DNA of 64,000 nt from Schistosoma mansoni (lineage: Eukaryota > Platyhelminthes > Trematoda > Strigeidida > Schistosomatidae): NCBI RefSeq assembly GCF_000237925.1, contig NC_031502.1:9417352-9481351 (forward strand), given 5' to 3'. The translations under genes and the position numbers were made by a program. The notes beneath the pieces were generated by a model. It saw nothing but the letters and a program-made list of their open reading frames with translations, ran no database searches and was not told the origin of the DNA. Position 1 is the stretch's first letter; each line of letters opens with the position of its first letter. Below, piece after piece: positions 11,008 through 24,039 of this stretch.

Positions 11008-12050
11008 TTTTTTATTTATTATTTTTGTTTTAATTCTTTAATTTTAATTATTTTTAATGGTAGGAGTTTTGGACTTGGTGACAATGGTTAACATGATAAA
11101 TTATTCAACAGATAAACGTAACTAAACGTTATTCATTGAAGATTTAAATTTAAAAGCTGAGGATAATTTTTATTGGTTATTTAATACAAAATTATTATGA
11201 TTGGTTGAATGAGATATTTATAAAATTATTAAATAATAAATTGAAAAACAACCTTTGTTGATTTTTATTATTACATATATTAGAATGAATCCCTTGATGG
11301 TATAATACTAAAGTATGCTCTTTGATTTGCTGTTATGTAATAGTCTACATTTTTACAAAATTTATATACTTACTCTCCAGACGTTATTATCATATCGTTC
11401 CTACGAATAAACACTCGTTGCTCAACTGTCGTTCAACTATGTTTAAATGAACAAGGGATTTTGAAAGTTTTGTTAACCTTAGTTACAGTAAACGCTTGCT
11501 CACTGACGTAAACTTAGCTCATGAAATCACAGATACTTACATTAGGAAACAGTATCAACTCAAATACAAGTGCCACAAACCGTTATTCGTGATCAATAAC
11601 GGTTTACCTTTTCATACTCACACAACCATGATAAAAACGAAAATAACAACTTTTGCAAATGATAGTTTATCTATATAACTTTTTTCCATAATTCGTGCTT
11701 ACAACATAAAATATGAAAATAGACTAGAAGATAATTGTGGCGATGAATCGATTTTTGATGCACTGCTATAATTGAACATTTCTTTATTCAATTCATGACA
11801 GAGTATCAAAATGTATACTTCGCCCAAACAAACAGTTGACGTTCTGACAAAGCAAAAGAACAAAATGAGTATAGTAAAAAACAAGTGGAAAAGAAAAGTA
11901 TGTAGTAGATGTAGTTCGGTTATACATAAAACTAAGAAGGACTTCTCTAATCAAATGAATTTCCCTTAACTTTTCATCGATTGTTGCTATTCTGAGTCAT
12001 ATTAGGTAACGTACAAAAGATTTTATGACATATTTTTCCGACTGTAAGGA
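11008..12050. other. Region upstream of the GPCR
   Basis: AT-rich stretch that should contain the 5' UTR and promoter of the minus-strand receptor gene. No unambiguous TATA box or other site stands out against the base composition. Confidence 0.35.
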
Positions 12051-12054
12051 GTTA

Positions 12055-12390
12055 AATACGTGTCAGGTAAAGACAGTTATCCACATCAGACAATGTACGA
12101 ACGATCGAGCAAGATCATGGATCGATTGGGGTTAGAAATTAACACCGTTGGATCCTGGCTCAGTGGTGTAGAATTTAAGCGTTCGCAAGTGACTTCTAAG
12201 GTTTTGGGTTCAAGTCCCGATTACGGGATCATGAATAAACACTTCTGAGGAGTCACATACTGTGAATAAACGGTTGTCCAGTGCCTCAAAGTTTTCAATG
12301 GTCGTCTACCTTAGAATCACCTCATGAAATCCACTATTTAAATTACTATAATCTCCACAAACCTCATTCCGATCTAAAGAGTATTGTGTG
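12055..12390 (+). mobile_element. Hammerhead SINE, subfamily B, plus copy
   Basis: It begins with GTCAGGTAAAGACAGTTATC (compare the copy at 20640). It then has GGCTCAGTGGTGTAG (box A) and GGGTTCAAGTCCC (box B), a hammerhead region CTGAGGAGTCAC...AATAAAC, and the family tail (ATCTCCACAAACCTCATTCC). The G of the GAAA box is lost, so the ribozyme should be inactive, though a strong TCACA/TGTGA hairpin replaces stem II. Confidence 0.85.
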
Positions 12391-12718
12391 TTGTTCTTCA
12401 TTTTTCTGTCCTGATAAGCCAGTTTGTTCTGATGTGTAGCTTATCGCCGGTGAGTGGTCTTTTACACGGTAAGGGGCACATTCTGAATCGCCTCCGAGAA
12501 ATTCAGTAAAGACATAAAAATGTATTAGGTATTTATCCTTGTGCTACTGTACTCTTTATTCGAAAGTCTGTGAATTAACTACAGCTCGTGTGATGTATTA
12601 ATTGATAACTATAATATGCAATTCAAACACATTATGTTGCAAGCGAAATAAGGCTCATCTATATTGTTATATGTGAGTCAGATAACAAAGTGTATTTATT
12701 GAAAAATAAAAATCACTG

Positions 12719-12850
12719 AGTCTCGACCAGGATATCTAATTTTTAAGCTCTCAGTGTTAGAATTAATGACCCTTGGTTTGAGTTTTGCAAGAATTGTGAG
12801 TATCCATTTATCAAGAGTACCACAATAAAACGAAACAGCTATTTACTGTT
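12719..12850 (+). repeat. Ancient hammerhead SINE remnant
   Basis: The stretch GTGAGTATCC ... ACCACAATAAAACGAAACAG ... TACTGTTCC lines up almost without gaps with the hammerhead end of the younger copies (GTGGATGCGC ... CCACAATAGGACGAAACGG ... AGTGCTTCC). The core is badly decayed. Confidence 0.55.
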
Positions 12851-12859
12851 CCATTGATT

Positions 12860-15800
12860 TCATCGTTACCCCAGTTGAGGTTACTTCATGACAAACCATA
12901 CTAACATAATATTGATTTCTTTTACATATGGATAATTTGTTCATCACTTATTTCGTTTTAATATTTCATAAATAATTCATGTTCATACATCATATCACCT
13001 TTAATTAAATATTCCATTATATAAGGAAGTCCTTTCATATTTCCTTCATTCTGTGTGACCTATATTTATTACCGAATATTAATGTCACAACCTCAATCAG
13101 CCTACAAATTTTTTAAATTGTACACTACTTACTTTTACAAATCTCAACTAAGAAACTTATTCTAGCGAAAATCCACAGTTCCTATCTTTCATTTTATGAA
13201 ATTTGTCAAAGGAATATTCTCTACTCAAATATCTTTGTTTTTATTATACTTGCTATGAAAAATTGATAATGAAAAACGAAAACGCCCTAAACTTCTTTTA
13301 GACTTGTTGATATAAATGAGAATAATTCAATCCCTTAGTAATCGAACACCATAAACATTTTAGCTGAAATATTGAGATTTGGCATATGCTGCTTGACTTG
13401 TCATATATCACATATGCTTTTTACAGCTTTGAGAAAACTGTGAGGTTGCTATAGGAGATATTTCCAACGTTACAGTAACTAAATGTTTTGAAAATGAAGT
13501 CAGTCTAAATGAATTTTCATTTTATAAACATAAGCTGAAAATTGGTGGTTCAATATCAGAATTCTAAATTAATTTTTTTTTAATTGTTTTAACAAAGTCA
13601 CACATATTTTTGAATGCCTATGTGAAACGAATTGATGTAAACTTTCACCCACCATATGAACTAAACATTAATATAGTTAGATATTATTAACCCGAAAAAT
13701 ACAGTTTACATTCAGATTGACTTATTTTTTAATTCAAAAGAAAATCAACCAATTTTTATAAATATTGACAGACTTGACATAATAGTTTTCGCTCGACGTC
13801 ACCAATATCCGAACCGAATGTTTTAATGTTAGTTTGTTAGTTGGGAGTTGAGACAATTACATCATATATCTGAAGCGTACTAAAGCTAATATTTCTGAAA
13901 TTGGCTTGTCTGGATTTCATCTAAATTATTTCATTGATAATTTTACTAACATATGAAATTTTTAAATTAATTATACAGTTATTATGTTTAGGCATAAAAG
14001 TCTTTTATATGAAGAATTCTGTTTCTCAGTCGTGGTTTGATAAAGCAACAATTGCAGTATACATGAAAATTATCATTAAGATAATCAGTGATGTCTAGGA
14101 GTAATTTCAAATTCGTATAGCTGCTTGTTATCAACGAATCAGTAATTCTGACATGAAAAAAGTAATGGAAAATTTCAAATGTTTCAAAAGATTAAAATAG
14201 TATGTATGAAGAACGGTTGTTATTTTGCTTCCGTTTGCTAAAACGGAATTATAATTTGATCAATGAAATTTCTTAGTCCATGAAAGTCGGTTATCCTCAA
14301 GACATCATATATAATAAAATTATATTGTTCTATCGACAGTGAATATCAATAAATGTAACCTTAGTACTTTATACTTGTAATCATTAGTAATTATATAGAC
14401 CTAGAAAACTAAGAATCTTCTGAAGTGTTGTGAAACATGATAATCTTCAAACCGGTTGCAGGTAAACACTTTGAAAAGTTGATGAAATAGAGGATATCTT
14501 TAAACGCAAAAGTCTTCATTTATTTAAGTCCATTCACACTACCTCTATATCTCTATATTATTCCCCACTTCTAATCCTGTATTCTATTCATTCAATCACG
14601 TAACTTACGAGGTCACTTGTGACATACATATCCACTATTATGTTGTTTGATTGATGTGAAAACGTAGAAATATGTCTGATACTTCGTTCGTGTGATGAAC
14701 ATGAGTGTTAAATTGCAGAATTCATAGTTAGATTCGTAGGCAAATACAATGTAAAAATGATTTGGGATCATTTTTCTAATGAATGTGATAATCTTGTATC
14801 AAGAATATTTTAGCTTCGAAAATACCTTTGTGAGGAATACTGGTATTTCGAAAATCATTTACTACTCAAATGTTCTTACTTTTCACTGGCTATTTATGAC
14901 TAAAGATTAGTTTGAAGCATATCTTCGATAAGATATAAGTTAGTGTCGCATAGTAAAGCGTAAATCAGTTGACATTTCTCTTAATAACCTAAAAGAAATC
15001 CTGTTAGTTCAAATAATAAAAAAACCTAGTCAAGAATAGTCCTTGTACACGTTATTTACATCGTACTTTCCGTAATGCTACTGTAATGAGAATGCAGAAA
15101 ATAACGCAGGTTGAATGGGTTAATTATGTACCAATATTTTTAGTGTCACTGTACAATAAAAAGCCTAATTATAGAATAGTCAAACTATTCCAAAACATTA
15201 TAAATCTTCAGAAATGTACTTTATTTTGTATATATTGTACTTTTATCTCAGAGTATGGTACATCTCAGTAATCTCTGAAGACATTGATTGTCCTTTAAAA
15301 ACTATTTAGATGGCAACTTTATAATGATAATGGTAGAGAACTCACTGCATTTATCGAGAATCAGCTGCAAGTTAAACACTTCCCTTCTAAATACAATAAT
15401 TAATACAGTCTAAAGCTTTTGTGACTAATCCTATGTAATTTATCTTTATAATGAATTGAATTTTTAAAATGCCAAAAAATATTATGTCCCTTTTTTAAAT
15501 TATCCACAGTAAAAAAATTTCCCAAATTTACTGGATTATTTTTTTGTCGTATTTCTCAGAAAAAAAAATTTCTTTTTCCTTTTTTAAATGGAACAATTTC
15601 ATCTTTTCATCGTTTTTTCCTCCTTTCTTATTCATGTTTATTATATTTCCTGTTACATTTTTCATGATAAGAAAATGTTCAATTTGATAAGTGAACAAAT
15701 TATCTTTCTTTTTCCTTAAAAAAAAGAAAAAAAAGAAAAAAAATATTTTCTCTCATAATAAATATAATTATTATTATATAATCGTATGGAGATAAGTTGT

Positions 15801-17850
15801 GATGACAATTTCTGATAAAATATGTTTCTATGATATAGAAAATAGATGCAAAGTATGATGTAAAGTTTAGATCGTAGCGCTGAACTGAAAATAGTTACGA
15901 ATTGAAACATGTGATAATCGATATTTGTTTTCTTTTTTTTTGTGTGTGTGTTTAAGTGAAATTCCTACGAACATAAAGTTTTGCTTCTTTTTAATTAGTT
16001 GAATTCTGTATTCAAACTAACTAAAAAAAATAGATATGGTTGAAAATAATCTGAGTAACAATTTTTTGTAGAATACTTTGCTTTAAAATAACTATCCCTA
16101 TTAATAATATATATATATATATATATTACTTTAGAATCACAGTAGCATCAAGTCCACTAACTGTGACATCATCGCTGGGTAAAGGGATTTAAATTACTTA
16201 TTTCCTACATATCAAATAATCTAGTTGATACCTTTTTATAAAAAAATTCTTTTGATCCAAAAAAAACACCTTGACTTAGTTGTATCACATGGCTACTAGC
16301 TTTAAAAACCTAAATCTAAAAGTACCATTTATATTTTATTAGAATTCAAGAGGAGAAGAGTATAATAAATGAAATACTCAAAACAAATATCCTACTATTA
16401 CTGTACTAGAACATTTTTAGCAAGCTTGTGTGGGGTTGTTTACCATACAATACAGGAAATTATTTTTTTATTCACAGTATAAGAACCAAAAACAATAGTC
16501 GAAAATAATCAATATCATTTGTGAACGGTGATCGGAGAAACTGGCGTGGTTTTTACTTTCAAAGCTGCTTTAACTCACTACTTAACACAAATATTTGAAA
16601 GTCTTTTTGATTCAGCTAGCGATAGCAGCTATTTCAGGTTAACTTATGCGTGTTCAGACATTTTAAAGTAAGACGCTATGTTGTAAATCATATTATTAAA
16701 TAAACATTTCTTCGTTAACTGGTAAATGATGGTATGCTTTCTAATTAGATTAATGTTCCAATGCCTTAAGGCACACTAGTAAATGGTTAATCACGAATAC
16801 TACATATGTACATATATATATAGTGTTATTATTTAGGAATTGTTTTAGCTTTTTATTTCATAGATTTATATTGTACGAAACCAATCCTAACAAATAACAT
16901 TCAGGTTTTTGACTGCTCGTTTGGGAGTACTTGCAGTGTGTTATCTCAAATTGGTTCTAGCCTTGTAATCAGGTAATTATGTGATATTCCGTGTAAAACA
17001 ATTAAAAATATTTTACAACTTGCCTGCCATCACACACTAATTTTCCAGTCTCACAAAAATATTTGAAGCTGTGGAATATGGAAATATAAAATAAAATGGG
17101 TTGACAATTAAACAATTCTTGAACTTTACGGCATGGCTCAAACTACCGAATGGTTCTGTTGCGAGCATCTCGGTAAAAGATAATATGGTAAGGCAGAAAC
17201 AATTAAAGTTTATTGATCACTCCTGCTTTTTGGTTTATATTGTTCTCTATTATCATATCAGTCATACATAGCTTGATTTTCACCATATCACGGTTCCTTT
17301 ATTATTTTATATCAGTCGAAGAAGATAACCATAGACTCACTAAAAATTAGGTGACACTTGACAACTTTTTCATTTTGGATTCCTATTGTACAGACAAGTA
17401 CAAGCAAGTGTAACAAAAGAACGAATTTTAGGCTTTTAGTTTCCAACAGCAAACCCGTTACCGTTTGCGATTCATCCATAAGCATTACCAACTCCATCCA
17501 ATCAGCTATACATTATGACATGGGCCTCATGTCACTGATGATGAGTAAATTCTTCACTTCCAATATTATTAGAATCTACATTTTACTAACACACTTTGTA
17601 AGTTTGTAATATATCTACAGGTTGTCATGCAATACATATTTTCTTCGTCATAAAATAATCTCTCTGATTTATCCAACAAACTAATAAAATTATTATCAGT
17701 TATTTTACGCAAATAACAGCAGTATTCAAAATCTTTTAAAACCTCAATGTGTTATGAAATATAGATGAGATTTTAAACCACAACTTTCTTATTTAGAGTA
17801 TGGTCTGTGAAACAATTATTTCACAAAATCTTCATTCTAACTAAATTAAA
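12860..17850. other. Non-coding stretch
   Basis: AT-rich sequence with poly-T and poly-A runs (15470-15760) and a short AT repeat at 16107-16127. No gene, RNA or younger transposon was recognised. Confidence 0.4.
16107..16127. repeat. Short (AT)n repeat
   Basis: About 20 nt of AT dinucleotides. Confidence 0.8.
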
Positions 17851-17856
17851 TCTTAA

Positions 17857-18033
17857 AAGTTGAGATCACTAGTCAATTGAAAGCTAGATCACCATGATAA
17901 ACCTGAAACCACTGGACGGCTGTTTCGTCCTATTGTGGCCATTCAGTGCTTCCAGATTTTCCATGGTGGTCTAGCTTCAATTGACTAGTGATCTCAACTA
18001 TTGAAATTACTATAATGTCCACAAAACCTCTTC
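17857..18033. mobile_element. Hammerhead SINE reduced to two inverted arms
   Basis: The left arm AGTTGAGATCACTAGTCAAT is mirrored at the right by ATTGACTAGTGATCTCAACT. Between them only CCTGAAACCACTGGACGGCT, TTTCGTCCTATTGTGG and the return arm remain. The tRNA-like body and the CTGANGA box are deleted, leaving a near-perfect hairpin with arms of about 60 nt, followed by the family tail (GTCCACAAAACCTCTTC). Confidence 0.9.
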
Positions 18034-18433
18034 TGATATTAAGTTAAATCTATTAATCCCCTTTTGGCTGAACTTATTAGTTGTTAAAAATCAGGAATGT
18101 TCCTAAGATAACGTAATTGATAATATTTCATACACTGAATTCAGATATGTGAACAAGATTTTTTCTCTTTTCTTAACTTTATCTTTGGTTAATTACTCTG
18201 CCATAATGACAAGACTTCTACTACTTCCTAGTTATTAAAACATGGTATTTTTTATAGAAGTTATTTGTAATTTATCTGATAAAGAAACATGAATAATTTA
18301 AACAGGCTTACAGAATTTGTTTCATACAAATTTATCTTAGTCATCTGCTAAGTTGTTTATTTTAACCAAAAAGAAGTGAAAGTAAACATTTAAAGGAATT
18401 TTTAAGAAAAGTTGTCACGCGACTAAATGATAT

Positions 18434-18770
18434 TTATGAGGCAAAATTAATTTCTAACGATGTCGTTTTGATAAATGATGAGACTGTAGTTAAATGATTA
18501 TTGTTATAACCTGTGTACCGAGGTGTCCTGTTAATATATAACTTGACGAAGCCTCCAATTAAAGAGCAGTGAATTATCGATCGGACCAATAACACACGAA
18601 ACCCGTACGAGCAGTCTAGAGCATTTATCGGTCCTGCTTTCTGCCTAGCCCAGCCAGTTAAGTCCAAAACATCAATAACAGCTATCGCAATATGAATCGT
18701 TATATTTCAAACATACTGGGTTTATATACCAAACAGACAGACCGTATCGTGCCATAAAATAGAAAGTATC
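18434..18770 (-). repeat. Dispersed LTR-like repeat, copy 2
   Basis: In minus orientation it shares ordered blocks with 1448-1690. It contains GGTATATAAACCC, a TATA-like box, downstream of the GGTCTGTCTGTTTG block, consistent with a retroelement LTR promoter. More G+C rich than its flanks. No flanking gag/pol was recognised, so it is a solo or truncated copy. Confidence 0.5.
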
Positions 18771-18939
18771 ATTTGTAAAGCATTCAGTTAAATGTGGCTG
18801 TAAATAGAGGGAACGGTAATTAATAGACTGAGTATAACTCAGGAATGGTAAATCGTACTGTAATAGTCTATGAGTCAAAATAAAGCTTATAATAAAAGGA
18901 ACATGAATATGAATAGTTAAGTTACTTAACAATTATACA

Positions 18940-20630
18940 ATAGGCAATATGTGTATCATATTCGTCCACAAATAGTTCTCAAAAGTTACTATTTATAATT
19001 CCCTTCAGTATATAACAATTATCATAATATAAAACACAACATACAACTGTTCTGCATATTAATTATGTACACTCGCCTGTGTGTTACTAATTAACAATAA
19101 TGTCTTAAATCATAACCGTTTTTATAAATAACATTACTCTATACTAAAGGGAATAAGTTGACATTAAAAACTGCTGAATTGCTGCTATGTAATTTAAATC
19201 TGAATGTTCTCAGTATTTCCGAGACAGTGCTCTTTACACTTCAGTTTCTTTTCTTCTACCCCCGTATTTTGATAAATATGACATAAATTTGAAATTTCGT
19301 CAAGATGATGTAAATTATTTCAGCTTAACCAGTTGAATAAATATGTAGAGGTGAATGTAATTATTATAAAGAGCAATGGCTGGTAGTGTAATCAATTCTC
19401 TCAACTGGCTAAAAGATAGGTGCTCGTGAAAATGTTTCCATAGAATCATCTAGAATAGAAACCGTTTCTGGAACATTTGCCCGTAGAATGCTAATTAATA
19501 AATAACTTAAATATTAAATGCTAGACTTGGTTTCTGACAGTTTATTTCCTCTGGTTAATTGTAGTATAATGCTTTATGAGATCGACCATTATAATTATGT
19601 ATTTTATTAGAAAGTTACTATGTCTTATTGCATCGAATGCTTCAAGGAATGTAAAATTCTCTTTCTGAGATATAACAATGTGAGATAAATGGTGAACCTC
19701 CACACTTGTCTGTAACTATGTTAGTTAAACAATTATTAATAGTAGGCCTTTAGACGCCTTGCTCAACAAATGATCAGGAATAATACATCACATCCTCTTT
19801 AATACAATATTTACCAAGTTTAAATGCACAAGGAATAAAAGTCATACCACCTATTCAGTTGGTATTGATTAACAGGATACATCTGAATCACTTAATTATA
19901 CCGTTTCCCATTGCAACCGATTTATTTATTTGCAATCAACGCTTAAGATTCTGACCATCAAAATGATAGCATTATGTAATTTTTTTACATTTTATACCCA
20001 TTCTGTTGATTGTCCATCGGATAAAGATAACTAAACTGCATGAAGCTGAGAAATAAAATGTTCATATATTGCTCCTTTCAAATTTTTACTGATCAAGCTG
20101 CTCTTTGATAAATGAGTGAAGTATGGAAGTTCACAGTTAGCTAGAATAAATAAACTGTTGTATCACCACTTATTACATCGATCGCAGAAAGTGGATGAAT
20201 ACGACCTAGGTTTGATTCAACAATTATTCTAAAATGATTATTTGGAACCTCCGATGTGCAATTTGTTATTGAGAAAAGCTTAAACCAGGGGTCTCTTTTA
20301 TAAAATAAGTAAATGAGTCTTCTACTGTAAAATAGTTCTCAGAATACTTAGTAATAATCCATGCATTTTGTTCAAATAGAACATTTTTTCAGAATATACA
20401 ACTAACTTTGAAAATTGACGGAAATGTTATTGATAAAAACGTCTATTGTCTTAAAACTACTGAAAAGCTTTGTTGATGAGCGCCGAGATTCATAAGTCAT
20501 AAGTTCAGGACCAACTATATATTGCCTTCGATTTCCTTATAATTAAACTTTGATACCTATCGGTTACTTCACAGTAGCATAAGTTAATCAAGTGTCAAAA
20601 ACATAACAAACTCTCATTTATATAACTGCT
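18940..20630. other. Non-coding stretch
   Basis: AT-rich sequence; no coding or repeat structure recognised. Confidence 0.4.
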
Positions 20631-20639
20631 ATCTTTGAA

Positions 20640-21005
20640 ATGATCAGAATGGGGTTTGTGGAGATCATAGTAATTTTAATAGTTGAATTAATGAGTCGAT
20701 GTAAGCTAAAGAGAAGCCGAGACCAGTGGCGTATAATCCATCTCAAGTAAACACAGGTATCCACCTCAGAAAATGAATGAATGGTTGGGCAACCATTCAT
20801 GGATCGACCGAAGTCAGATATTAACACCATTAGATGCCAGCTTAGTGGTCTAGAAATTAAGCGTTGTCGCGTGAGACCGAAGGTCATGGTTTCGAGTATA
20901 GCGTGCGGGATCGTGGATATGCACTGCTGAGGAGTCCCATACTATGGCGAAACGGTAGTCCAGTGCTTCGAGGTTTTCAATGGTAGTCTAGGTTAGATGG
21001 ATTCA
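20640..21005 (+). mobile_element. Hammerhead SINE, subfamily B, complete plus copy
   Basis: The left end carries the inverted family terminus (GGGGTTTGTGGAGATCATAG, then TAGTTGAATTAATGAGTC). The body has TCAAGTAAACACAGGTATCC, box A (AGCTTAGTGGTCTAG), box B (GGTTTCGAGTATAGC) and a hammerhead end. It differs from the main family in the 5' body and in stem II of the ribozyme. Confidence 0.85.
20921..20966 (+). ncRNA. Hammerhead ribozyme motif, subfamily B
   Basis: Stem I GCACTG/CAGTGC is perfect; CTGAGGA and GAAA are intact and GTC precedes the cleavage point. Stem II is unusual: GTCCCATACTATGGC can pair as a CCATA/TATGG hairpin rather than GTCC/GGAC. Stem III (CGG/TAG) is weak. Confidence 0.55.
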
Positions 21006-21604
21006 TGAATTTATTTTTGAAATATCAGAAAAAAACGAAAATTAATAATATTCGAGTAATAATGATGAATTCGTTCATATCTTTTATTAGTACCCTCTTA
21101 ATTATATATAAACTATCGAATATAAATATTTATCGGTTTAAAAAGGACGCATTTACTTTGAAAATAATCACCGAATAACCCAGATTGTTATTCCATATTT
21201 GTAGAAGCTAAGCTACCACAAATGTTACTCTTTCTTCTACAGAATGAAACTTTGAAATGACTCATTGCTGAATACTTCGGATGCATCATGAATTCGTTCT
21301 AGGTATTTGCAGTTAACATGAAACCTGCGTACATTATGACCAGTGAAAAACATAATTTGAGTTTCACAAGCAACTGAAAATAGAATTTTCTCACTAAACT
21401 ATCATAGTTACAAAGAAACAATGAATAACATATACATTTCTTGACCATGGTCAGTGACTATCTACTATTGAAAATTCTTCTTTCATTTTATATTAAACAA
21501 GACTTTTATTGTTTATGTCTAAGTCATCATTTTCTAATAAATAATCTGTTATATGCAACCCCTTATGCTTCAACAATTACCATAATGTGAAGACAGATTA
21601 TGTT

Positions 21605-21720
21605 AGTGTCGAACGGTTGATTTTAGTACTTGAATCCAAGTGTTCACTTTAGGTCCGGCACTTATACCCAATGATTTTCGCTTAAAGCGGCAACATGTTA
21701 TCCAACTAGCGACTGAGTTC
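21605..21720 (-). repeat. Possible ancient Sm-alpha remnant
   Basis: In minus orientation AGCGAAAATCATTGGGTATA followed by AGTGCCGGACCTAAAGTG lines up with the box B region of the copy at 6318-6613 (AGCGAAAGGCACTGGGTTCG...). The hammerhead end is not recognisable. Confidence 0.35.
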
Positions 21721-22129
21721 AGATAATCACTGGCTTTTAGGATGAAGATAATTTATAAATTAACTAATAGGGTTCGAATCTTGTCATTTGCTGTTGTTAT
21801 GAAATGTAACTGATTAGTCCATTCTGGTAAGAGGACCATTTTGATATTTCAAGCAGTCACAAGCATTCTTGAGCATAATCAATAAATTTCTCCCATTTGT
21901 ATTTTCATATACGTTTCATATTAATTTATTACAGACCATTTAAAACATTTTGTCTGCATTCATTCAATTCACTGGTAATTATCTTATAGCTAACGAACTT
22001 ACAACATTTTTTTTGATTATCTTCATTTACCTTAAAGAATTCATTGTGAGTGAATAGGTAACAAAAAATTACGCAAATTCAATTGATTTTATTTTCCCAA
22101 CAAATTCGTTGGGCTTGTTCGCGGTTTTA

Positions 22130-22155
22130 AATAATAATAATAATAATAATAATAA
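22130..22155. repeat. (AAT)n microsatellite
   Basis: Eight to nine AAT trinucleotides in a row. Confidence 0.9.
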
Positions 22156-22457
22156 CTTGAATCATTACCCCTTTATTTAATTTTTAGAAAAACAGTAACC
22201 CTAATCCTCGTTTATCTCTTTTACATATAATTACAATAGTTTGTGGCAGATAAGTAGTTTAAAAACAAAGTTAATTTACTAAGGAAATCGTTCAACGAGT
22301 AAACGCTTCATAATGAATATTGAAAGAAATATTGGAATTACTACTGATTTTCACTAAAAATATTATACAAATAGTATGTCTTCATATATTTTAATATTTT
22401 TTTCAGCTACATTAGTACAATTATTAGGTTAGGTAGTTTGAAGAAATCATTTTATAT

Positions 22458-22838
22458 AGTTGAAATCATGAGTCAATTGAAGCTAGACCACCATGGAAAA
22501 TATGGAAGCACTGGACGGCCGTTCTGTCTTATTGTTGGGAGATATCAACTCACTGAAGACATTGGTGAATGGTTGCTCAAATTCGTGGATTGGTTGAAGT
22601 TAGACAATAACACCGCTGGATGCCGGCTCAGTGGTCTAGTTGTTAAGCGCTCGCGTGCGAAACTGATAGGTCCTGGGTTCGAAACTCGCGAGGCGGGATC
22701 GTGGATGCTCACTGCTGAGGAGTCACGCAATAGGATGGAACGGCAATCCAGTGCTTTCAGTTTTTCCATGGTGGTCTAGCTTCAATTGACGCATGATTTC
22801 AACCATATAAAATTACAAAAATCTCCACAAAACCTCTT
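22458..22838 (+). mobile_element. Hammerhead SINE, main family, plus copy with inverted ends
   Basis: It starts TAGTTGAAATCATGAGTCAA and ends TTGACGCATGATTTCAACCA plus the tail ATCTCCACAAAACCTC. The left arm covers only the first part of the inverted hammerhead end, up to TATTGTTGGGAG. The body then runs through GTGGATTGGTTGAAGTTAGA, box A (GGCTCAGTGGTCTAG) and box B (GGGTTCGAAACTCGC). The hammerhead is damaged (GGAA in place of GAAA; the cleavage GTC context is changed to CAATC). Confidence 0.9.
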
Positions 22839-23931
22839 TCTTATAGAGATCAGTTTAGGCTGAATATAGTTTTCTGTACAGATTGCTACTAAATGGTGAA
22901 TTATTCGAAACATAAATGGCATTTTATCATTTGAAAATGACTTTACACTAGTGTGCTCCATAATTTTACCAATGATATTGAGTTGATAATAAGTTTCGAT
23001 TTAAAACAAAACAACTATTCAAAGCATTAGAATCGTGGACTGTCTCCTAAATACTATCATTTCATCAAATAAGGTTTCTTTAAAGATTTTTTAAAGCTTC
23101 GATTGATTTAATTCTCCAAAAAGTTCAAGGAAAAATTTGAAATTTCTGTAGAAAAATAAAACATTATTAGTAAATACGTTAGAATGAGAACAGTATTAGC
23201 GATAGTCATAGTAGCAAATGAAAACGGATAGGGTTTTTTTTTAAATGTAATAATAATTTCACTGTAAATAGGAAGTTAAACCTACTGAAATGCTTTTATT
23301 TATAGATACTTTGTTTATAAACAATCAAAATAATGCCTCCAGCAAGTTAATAATTTACCAAACACTCAATCATATATCTGTTTGCTTTATACTCTGAAGT
23401 CTATTCAGTTTAAATTGAGAATTAGTTTGGTAAACATTAATTTTATTATAAAAGTCGGGTAGAGTCTTTATGGTTTAAATTGTATGCATCAGACGTCTAC
23501 CCCAATATCATTAAGGTTTTGTTTATGCTCCACATACATCTACTAAATTATAACATAAAATAGGTATAGTAATTTATAATTTTACGGTTCAATATATAAT
23601 TTAAGTATCATTAAGCAAATTTCTTTAAGTTTTACAACAAACACATTATTCATTATAATTAATTACTAAATGAAACGTAAACTAGATCTAAATGTTGAGA
23701 ATTATGAGTATGTTTCTGAAAGTGATCTTATACTTGTCCAATATTAATTAATAATATAAAGCTCAGGGACAGAATACTACTAAATTGGTAATAATTTCTT
23801 TAGTTATATTGAAATATTTAGTACAATATACATTTATAGATTTGTTTTAGGTTTGGGTTACAGATTGCTATCTCGTCAATTACCGAATTGATTCGTCGAA
23901 AAAATGAATTTTGGACTTGTTTTATACTACT

Positions 23932-24036
23932 TACCTACTTACTTATTTGCTTACTTACTTACGCACGCTTGTTACGCCTCGTTGAATAGCATAGAAAACT
24001 GACCAGAAATCTCCATCCAACTCTGTCTTGGGCATT
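23932..24036 (-). mobile_element. RTE-class retrotransposon 3' end
   Basis: Reading on the minus strand, the last codons spell AQDRVGWRFLVSFLCYSTRR and then a stop. These are followed by the short TAAG repeats (GTAAGTAAGTAAG-like) typical of the 3' end of RTE/SR2-type elements. The fragment matches the end of the plus-strand copy at 62819-63433. It is a 5'-truncated insertion. Confidence 0.75.
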
Positions 24037-24039
24037 ATT

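Noticed and set aside
18672-18932. 86-codon minus-strand open frame
   Set aside because: Overlaps the LTR-like repeat and has no protein motif.
22626-22700. Functional tRNA gene (box A and box B present)
   Set aside because: The spacing and boxes are tRNA-like but no cloverleaf with an acceptor stem and anticodon arm can be drawn; it is the SINE promoter region.
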